Below, one piece after another: positions 6,548-10,625 of a stretch of 10,625 nt of DNA (within the stretch, counting starts at the first letter, position 1; each line of letters opens with the position of its first letter). Origin of the DNA: Anaerolineae bacterium (GTDB lineage Bacteria > Chloroflexota > Anaerolineae > Aggregatilineales > UBA3940); the NCBI GenBank assembly GCA_016926985.1, contig JAFGNO010000056.1, positions 1 through 10,625 of the forward strand, read 5' to 3'. The notes under the pieces were generated by a model, which was given only the letters and a program-made list of their open reading frames with translations, searched no databases and had not been told where the DNA came from. A program made the position numbers and the translations under genes.

Positions 6548-9509
6548 TGGCTTCCTGCAGCGCCCGCCAGACCTTTTCAGGGTAGAGCGGCGCATCCTTG
6601 ATCCAGACGCCAACGGCATCATAGACTGCGTTGGCAATTGCCGGGCCTGCGCCATTCAACGGGATCTCGGCGACTGCCTTAGCCCCGTATGGCCCGGTCT
6701 CCTCGTAGGTTTCTACAAAAATCGTGGTTAGCTCCGGGACATCGTCGGCGCGGTATATCCAGTAGGGGCCAAAGCGCGGGTTCACCACCCGCCCCTGTTC
6801 ATCATAGGCCAGTTCTTCGGTCACGGCATAGCCCGCAGCCTGCACCATGCCGCCCTCAACCTGACCGCTGGCGGTTACCGGGTTGATAATCACCCCGCCA
6901 TCAACAGCCATTATCAGCTCATCCACTGTCACCTGCCCGGTCCCCGTATCCACCGTCACGGTTGCATACTGCGCGGCAAAAGGAGGCGGCGATTCGGGTG
7001 AGACGTAACTGGCGGTGGCCATGATCTGGTGCTGGGCTTCGTGGTGCAGGGAGTTTAATGCGACCTCTCTGAGGGATACGGAGCGCCCATCTGATGCCCA
7101 GGCTGACCGGTCACTCAGGAGGATCTCTTCCTCATCAACCGGGCCACCATTCTTGCTGAACATCCGCGCGGCAACAGCCTTGATCTGTCCAGCAACTTTT
7201 TCTGCTGCCAGCACAGTCGCACGACCGGAGATATAGGTCGTGCTGCTGGCATAAGCGCCCTTATCAAAGGGGGTGAAGTCAGTATCGGACGAGTAGGTGA
7301 TGAAATCCTCTGGCGGGCAGCCCAGCACTTCGGCTGCCATCTGGGTCAGTACCGTGTCGGAGCCAGTGCCGAGGTCGGTTGCACCCACCAGCAGGTTAAA
7401 CGAACCATCGTCGTTCATCTTGATGCTGGCTGCGCCCATATCCAGGTTGGGAATAGCAGTTCCCTGCATCACCATCGCCAGACCAATACCCCGCCGCAGG
7501 TGCGGGGAGCCGGACACCTGGTGCCATTCAGGATTGTTATAGCGTTCTGACCAGCGAATGGCAGCCGCTCCCTGGTTGGCGCACTCCGGGAGGCCACAGG
7601 TGTGGATGGTTTCCGCTGCGCCTTCCCGTCCCTCGCTCCAGATTTTGCTGACCGGGTGTTCATCGCCGGCCTTGATGGCATTCTTCAGCCGGAAACCGAT
7701 TGGGTCAAGGCCCAGCGCACGAGCGATGCGTTCCATGTGGATTTCAAGCGCCCAGAAGCCCTGTGGCACACCGTAGCCGCGATACGCGCCGGATGGCACC
7801 TTGTTGGTATAAACGATATCCGTGTGGAACTTGATGTTGGGCGCGTTATAGAGCGCCATCGCCTTGTGCCCGGTATTCCCGGCAACGGTCATGGCGTGCG
7901 TGCCGCTTCCACCGGTATCTGAGAGCAGATACATCTCGTTGGCGACAATGGTGCCATCATTCTTGACGCCCGTTTTGAGCGTCACAAACATGTTGTGCCG
8001 TGTCCGGCTGGCGGCGAATTCCTCCTCGCGGGTGTAGACCATCCGGACAGGCCGCCCGGTGACAATTGTCAGGTGCGCGCAGATATCCTCAATCAGGATT
8101 TCCTGTTTCACGCCGAATCCGCCGCCGATCCGGGGCTTGATCACCCGAATTCGCTTCTCAGGTAGGCCCAGCACCGGGGCCAGGATGCGCCGGGCGTGGA
8201 AAGGAACCTGGGTGCTTGTCCGGACAACCAGACGGTCGTCCTCATCCCACCAGGTCACCACCACGTGGTTTTCAATTGGGGCCTGCTGGACTTTCGGGCT
8301 GTAATAGGTGTCTTCGAAAATATGATCGGCTTCAGAGAAGCCCTTTTGAACACTGCCCAGCTCCCAGTCGATCATCGCCGCGAGGTTGCGCTGCTTGTCT
8401 TCCACAAGCCAGCTGTCCTCCTCATCGTGAATGATCGGCATGCCTGCTTTCATCGAGTCGCGTGGGTCAAGGATTGCAGGGAGTACCTCGTATTCCACGT
8501 CGATCAGGTCAATGGCCTGGAGGGCTATCTCCTCCGTTTCAGCAGCTACAGCCGCGACCCTGTCGCCCACCCAGCGGACCTTGTAATCAAGGCTGAAGTT
8601 ATCGTGCGGCCCCGGCTCCGGGTCGGACTGCCCGGCGGTGGTATAAGCCACCCGTGGCACATCCTTATGAGTCAGGACGGCGTGAATCCCGGGCAGCGCA
8701 CGTGCTTTGCTCACGTCAATGTGCCTGATGATCGCGTGAGCATGGGGGCTGAGGAGCAGCTTGCCTACCAACATCCCGCGCATCTCGATATCATCTGTGA
8801 AAGCGGGATTCCCTTGGACCAGCTTCAGTGCATCGACTTTCGGCTCCGGCTTGCCCACGTAAGCCAGGGGCTTTTCCGGTGCAACAATGATGGTCGGCAG
8901 GGAGGTGGTTTTCACCAGCGTGAAGCCGTCGCCTGCCATCGCAGGCGGTCCGGAATCTTCCGGCGGAGCAAGCAGCCCCGGCAGCATGGGGAGCGCTTTA
9001 TCACCGCCAATGGGAGGAACTTTCTCCCCGCGCAGCACTGCGGCAGCCCGCAGGACAGCCTGCACCGGCTTGATATAACCCGTGCAGCGACACAATACAC
9101 CGGCCAGCGCCTCGCGGACTTCATCCTCGGTTGGGCTGGCGTTATCATCCAGCAAGGCCTTTGCTGCGAGGATCATCCCCGGCGTGCAGTAGCCACACTG
9201 GATTGCCCCCGTTTCGACAAAGGCATGCTGCAGTACATGGAGTGGCTCACTGCCACGCCAGCCGCGCTGCTGCTCCCCGCCTACGCCTTCAATCGTTTCA
9301 ATGTGATGTCCAACTGCCTGCGCTGCCAGCATCACGCAGCTGTTCATAGGCTGCCCATCGACCAGCACCGCACAGGCGCCGCATTCCCCGGTCTCGCAGC
9401 CCTGCTTTGGCCCAACCACCCCGTTTTCACGTAGAGCAGCGAGCAGGGTCTGCCCGGGACGAATAGTGAATGTGACATTCTCTCCGTTTAAAAGGAAGCT
9501 GATTTCCAT
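6540..9509 (-). CDS. xdhD: XdhD-type molybdenum hydroxylase, fused [2Fe-2S] and molybdopterin subunit
   Basis: A 989-residue fusion. Residues 1-80 are a plant-type ferredoxin domain with cluster ligands C38, C43, C46 and C58. Residues 90-160 are the helical [2Fe-2S] domain with C105, C108, C140 and C142 (CGYC and CRC motifs). All eight Cys are present. A proline-rich linker (about 161-215) replaces the FAD domain found here in eukaryotic xanthine dehydrogenase. The molybdopterin domains follow, with GGGFGVKQ (463-469), GAYRGYGVPQ (574-583), DLGTGSDT (712-719), DKGAYASS (749-756) and the catalytic Glu E948 in VAEIP. The DVSKA, AGQSDPEP, GTGSDT and FDKGAYASS stretches closely resemble E. coli XdhD, a putative purine oxidase of about the same length (compared from memory). 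Gln469 stands where bovine xanthine dehydrogenase has substrate-binding Glu802; Arg577 corresponds to Arg880. Electrons should pass to the separate FAD subunit just upstream. Start: ATG with GGAAGGG eight bases before it. Cytoplasmic; no signal peptide. The exact substrate is not known. Confidence 0.92.
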   Translation of the reverse strand: MEISFLLNGENVTFTIRPGQTLLAALRENGVVGPKQGCETGECGACAVLVDGQPMNSCVMLAAQAVGHHIETIEGVGGEQQRGWRGSEPLHVLQHAFVETGAIQCGYCTPGMILAAKALLDDNASPTEDEVREALAGVLCRCTGYIKPVQAVLRAAAVLRGEKVPPIGGDKALPMLPGLLAPPEDSGPPAMAGDGFTLVKTTSLPTIIVAPEKPLAYVGKPEPKVDALKLVQGNPAFTDDIEMRGMLVGKLLLSPHAHAIIRHIDVSKARALPGIHAVLTHKDVPRVAYTTAGQSDPEPGPHDNFSLDYKVRWVGDRVAAVAAETEEIALQAIDLIDVEYEVLPAILDPRDSMKAGMPIIHDEEDSWLVEDKQRNLAAMIDWELGSVQKGFSEADHIFEDTYYSPKVQQAPIENHVVVTWWDEDDRLVVRTSTQVPFHARRILAPVLGLPEKRIRVIKPRIGGGFGVKQEILIEDICAHLTIVTGRPVRMVYTREEEFAASRTRHNMFVTLKTGVKNDGTIVANEMYLLSDTGGSGTHAMTVAGNTGHKAMALYNAPNIKFHTDIVYTNKVPSGAYRGYGVPQGFWALEIHMERIARALGLDPIGFRLKNAIKAGDEHPVSKIWSEGREGAAETIHTCGLPECANQGAAAIRWSERYNNPEWHQVSGSPHLRRGIGLAMVMQGTAIPNLDMGAASIKMNDDGSFNLLVGATDLGTGSDTVLTQMAAEVLGCPPEDFITYSSDTDFTPFDKGAYASSTTYISGRATVLAAEKVAGQIKAVAARMFSKNGGPVDEEEILLSDRSAWASDGRSVSLREVALNSLHHEAQHQIMATASYVSPESPPPFAAQYATVTVDTGTGQVTVDELIMAVDGGVIINPVTASGQVEGGMVQAAGYAVTEELAYDEQGRVVNPRFGPYWIYRADDVPELTTIFVETYEETGPYGAKAVAEIPLNGAGPAIANAVYDAVGVWIKDAPLYPEKVWRALQEANA
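6551..6557 (-). promoter_or_regulatory. Ribosome binding site deciding the xdhC start
   Basis: CAGGAAG on the minus strand, three bases before ATG 6547, inside the end of the xdhD-like gene. It supports the short start rather than the in-frame ATG 108 bases upstream. Confidence 0.55.
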
Positions 9510-9514
9510 TGAGC

Positions 9515-10285
9515 TTACCCTTCCACCCGGCTCGCAGCAGCGATCAGAACCCGCTTCACCAGCACCCCGGCAGCTACAGCCCGGTAGTCTTTCGAACCCA
9601 GGTAATCATCAATAGGGATTTCGCCATCTGTGTCAATTCTTGCGGCACCCGGTGGGGGGGCCTCAATGACCTTGATCCTGCCTGCCAGCAGCCCACCTAC
9701 AGCAACTCGTGCTTCCTGCAGGTTGACCACCGCAGCCGCGTTGACGATGGGTGCATCAGCAGGTGTCCGCCCAACCTGTTCATAGGCTGAACCGTATTTG
9801 TCTGGCAGCGGGAAACTTAAAGTAGTAATAAAGTCCCCATTCAGCAGGGAAGGGCTGAAATCTTCCAGTAGGAATTGCCCTTCCTTATCCGCAAGTTCCA
9901 GCAGTGCGCCAAACGCAGCCAGCATCACTGCCAGCGGCGAGCGGGTGAGGTCGGCAGCCAGCACCCCACCCAGGGTTTCCTGGTTACGCAGGTTCCAGGT
10001 TGTTGTCCTGCGCGTTGTTTCACGGATCAAATCGGGAAGGCTGTCATGCTCCACCAGTGTTTGCAGTGTGACCATTGACCCGATAACCAGTCTCTGCCTT
10101 TCATGCTTGATGGTGTCTAATCCCAGATCGGCGAGATCTACTACCGCTTCGATCTGGGAATTTCCCGATCCGACCACCTGCGTTCCACCGTAAAGCGGTA
10201 CAGTTGTAATGTCCTTGCGTCGAATCAGGTTCAGCGCCTCCGACATGGACTGTGCCCGGTGATATTCTCGCAAGTTATACAGCAT
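9515..10285 (-). CDS. Molybdenum hydroxylase FAD-binding subunit, short YgfM-like form
   Basis: A 256-residue stand-alone flavoprotein subunit of the xanthine dehydrogenase/CO dehydrogenase family (FAD_binding_5 type), expected to pass electrons from the [2Fe-2S] clusters to the final acceptor. It opens with the family's 'Y..a.s..EAL.L' pattern, then an FAD loop PLYGGTQVVGSG (about residues 30-41) in place of the common AGGTDL. The second FAD loop is RNQETLGGVLAADLTRSP (about 100-117), where typical members have GGN.a.asP..D. The C-terminal domain is abbreviated; typical subunits are about 280-300 residues. Length and position directly before a fused FeS-Mo subunit resemble E. coli YgfM next to XdhD (from memory). 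The ATG at 10285 is preferred over the TTG one codon upstream because AAAGGA at 10293-10298 is then seven bases away. Its stop is five bases before the next gene, implying co-translation. Confidence 0.88.
   Translation of the reverse strand: MLYNLREYHRAQSMSEALNLIRRKDITTVPLYGGTQVVGSGNSQIEAVVDLADLGLDTIKHERQRLVIGSMVTLQTLVEHDSLPDLIRETTRRTTTWNLRNQETLGGVLAADLTRSPLAVMLAAFGALLELADKEGQFLLEDFSPSLLNGDFITTLSFPLPDKYGSAYEQVGRTPADAPIVNAAAVVNLQEARVAVGGLLAGRIKVIEAPPPGAARIDTDGEIPIDDYLGSKDYRAVAAGVLVKRVLIAAASRVEG
9518..9524 (-). promoter_or_regulatory. Ribosome binding site of the xdhD-like gene, inside the preceding gene
   Basis: GGAAGGG on the minus strand lies within the last codons of the FAD subunit gene, eight bases before the ATG at 9509. 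The stop codon falls between it and the start, an arrangement expected for coupled translation of two subunits of one enzyme. Confidence 0.6.
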
Positions 10286-10292
10286 CAACCTG

Positions 10293-10298
10293 TCCTTT
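10293..10298 (-). promoter_or_regulatory. Ribosome binding site deciding the FAD subunit start
   Basis: AAAGGA on the minus strand, seven bases before ATG 10285 and only four before the in-frame TTG at 10288. The spacing favours the ATG as start. Confidence 0.6.
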
Positions 10299-10321
10299 GT
10301 TCTTTACCTGTGAATAGCCTG

Positions 10322-10625
10322 TTATTTGTCCCGTGTATAGGCTTTGTACTCTTCATCGGTATAGACCCGCCAGCCCAGCGTTTCATAATCGGAGTCAGAA
10401 ACATAGTCTTCAGGGATTTCCACCAGTGTCAGGTCCGCTTCTGCGGCGATTTCGCCGTCCGGCAGATGGATCTCGGCGTGGGCCTGCACCACCCGCCTGC
10501 GGTCTTTGGTCAGGGACCCATATAGCGTTAGTTCTGTTTCAGTGGGAACCGGCTGGCGATACCGGATTTCCATCTTGGCGGTCATGAAGAACCGGTTGGG
10601 ATTGCCAATCATCACGGCGCGTCCC
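10322..10625 (-). CDS. Hotdog-fold thioesterase (PaaI/4HBT type), 5' partial
   Basis: This is the C-terminal 100 residues of a protein whose start lies beyond the right edge; the frame is open to the last base, so the GTG/ATG pair near 10612-10615 is probably internal. The visible part fits the second half of a hotdog domain: the stretch FFMTAKMEIRYRQPVP matches the central strand and following turn of acyl-CoA thioesterases (typically 'TA.l.vrYrrPvp'), followed by alternating strands with a 'DGEIAAEA' turn. Family members hydrolyse acyl-CoA thioesters in the cytoplasm. The catalytic Asp/Glu and the Asn/His of the central helix would lie in the missing half, so activity cannot be judged. The C-terminal tail (DYETLGWRVYTDEEY) is acidic and aromatic, beyond the core fold. 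It ends 36 bases before the FAD subunit on the same strand, so it may be the upstream gene of the same transcript, although no biochemical link to molybdenum hydroxylases is evident. Confidence 0.75.
   Translation of the reverse strand, partial: GRAVMIGNPNRFFMTAKMEIRYRQPVPTETELTLYGSLTKDRRRVVQAHAEIHLPDGEIAAEADLTLVEIPEDYVSDSDYETLGWRVYTDEEYKAYTRDK

Larger units (their letters stand above)
1..10625 (-). other. Presumed single operon of eight co-directional genes
   Basis: All eight genes read leftward with gaps of 36, 5, -8, 19, -4, 6 and 23 bases in order of transcription. No gap is large enough for an ordinary promoter plus terminator, and I saw no hairpin followed by a T-run between genes. Promoter, operator and terminator must lie outside, or be hidden in coding sequence. 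Whether the thioesterase gene at the right end truly belongs to the same transcript is the least certain point. Confidence 0.7.

Noticed and set aside
6044..6601. A 185-codon open frame on the plus strand
   Set aside because: It lies opposite xdhC and the end of the XdhD-like gene, with no recognisable product.
6548..6655. Upstream ATG extension of xdhC by 36 residues
   Set aside because: The extension is an out-of-frame reading of the conserved C-terminus of the XdhD-like protein and does not resemble XdhC N-termini.
8196..9434. A 412-codon open frame on the plus strand
   Set aside because: It lies entirely opposite the XdhD-like gene, whose motifs and all eight cluster cysteines are intact. 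The plus-strand product has no recognisable domain; long antisense frames are common opposite GC-rich genes.
9654..9660. Run of seven G (seven C on the coding strand) in the FAD subunit gene, a possible slippage or phase-variation site
   Set aside because: The frame continues correctly on both sides, the run encodes a plausible Pro-rich turn, and a similar seven-base run at 1506-1512 in the large subunit gene is also in frame. There is no sign of switching.
10286..10321. 36-base gap between thioesterase and FAD subunit as a possible promoter or terminator site
   Set aside because: No hairpin with T-run and no convincing -35/-10 pair. Apart from the AAAGGA ribosome binding site I see nothing in it.

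Overview
The window is a gene-dense, single-strand block of the accessory metabolism of a moderately GC-rich bacterium. Every real gene lies on the minus strand, so transcription runs from high to low coordinates, and gaps between genes are at most 36 bases. The sequence does not fix the taxon. The FAD-[2Fe-2S] fusion and the phosphorylase-like protein suggest an environmental anaerobe or facultative bacterium, perhaps Chloroflexota, but that is a weak inference.

Layout in transcription order: (1) the C-terminal part of a hotdog-fold thioesterase, running off the right edge; (2) a short FAD subunit of the molybdenum hydroxylase (xanthine dehydrogenase) family; (3) a 989-residue [2Fe-2S]-molybdopterin fusion of the XdhD type; (4) XdhC, the cofactor sulfuration and insertion factor; (5) a 480-residue fusion of FAD domain and [2Fe-2S] domain, in the reverse of the usual order; (6) a small two-helix membrane protein; (7) a 575-residue uncharacterised protein whose C-terminal third looks like a purine nucleoside phosphorylase/nucleosidase; (8) a stand-alone molybdopterin subunit of the xanthine dehydrogenase type, running off the left edge within a few residues of its end.

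The window therefore encodes two complete sets of molybdenum hydroxylase modules, divided between polypeptides in complementary ways: FAD plus [FeS-Mo], and [FAD-FeS] plus Mo. They sit either side of a single xdhC. The second large subunit keeps the Glu/Arg/Glu active-site set known from purine-oxidising xanthine dehydrogenases. The first has Gln at the substrate-binding Glu position, which suggests a different substrate or orientation. The phosphorylase-like protein between the parts of the second enzyme could release purine bases (hypoxanthine, xanthine) for hydroxylation, and the small membrane protein could anchor the assembly. The most notable feature is this combination of membrane protein, phosphorylase-like protein and inverted-fusion molybdenum hydroxylase. 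Function is inferred from sequence and context only.

There is no tRNA, rRNA, CRISPR array, mobile element or sizeable intergenic region. Promoter and terminator of the presumed operon lie outside the window.
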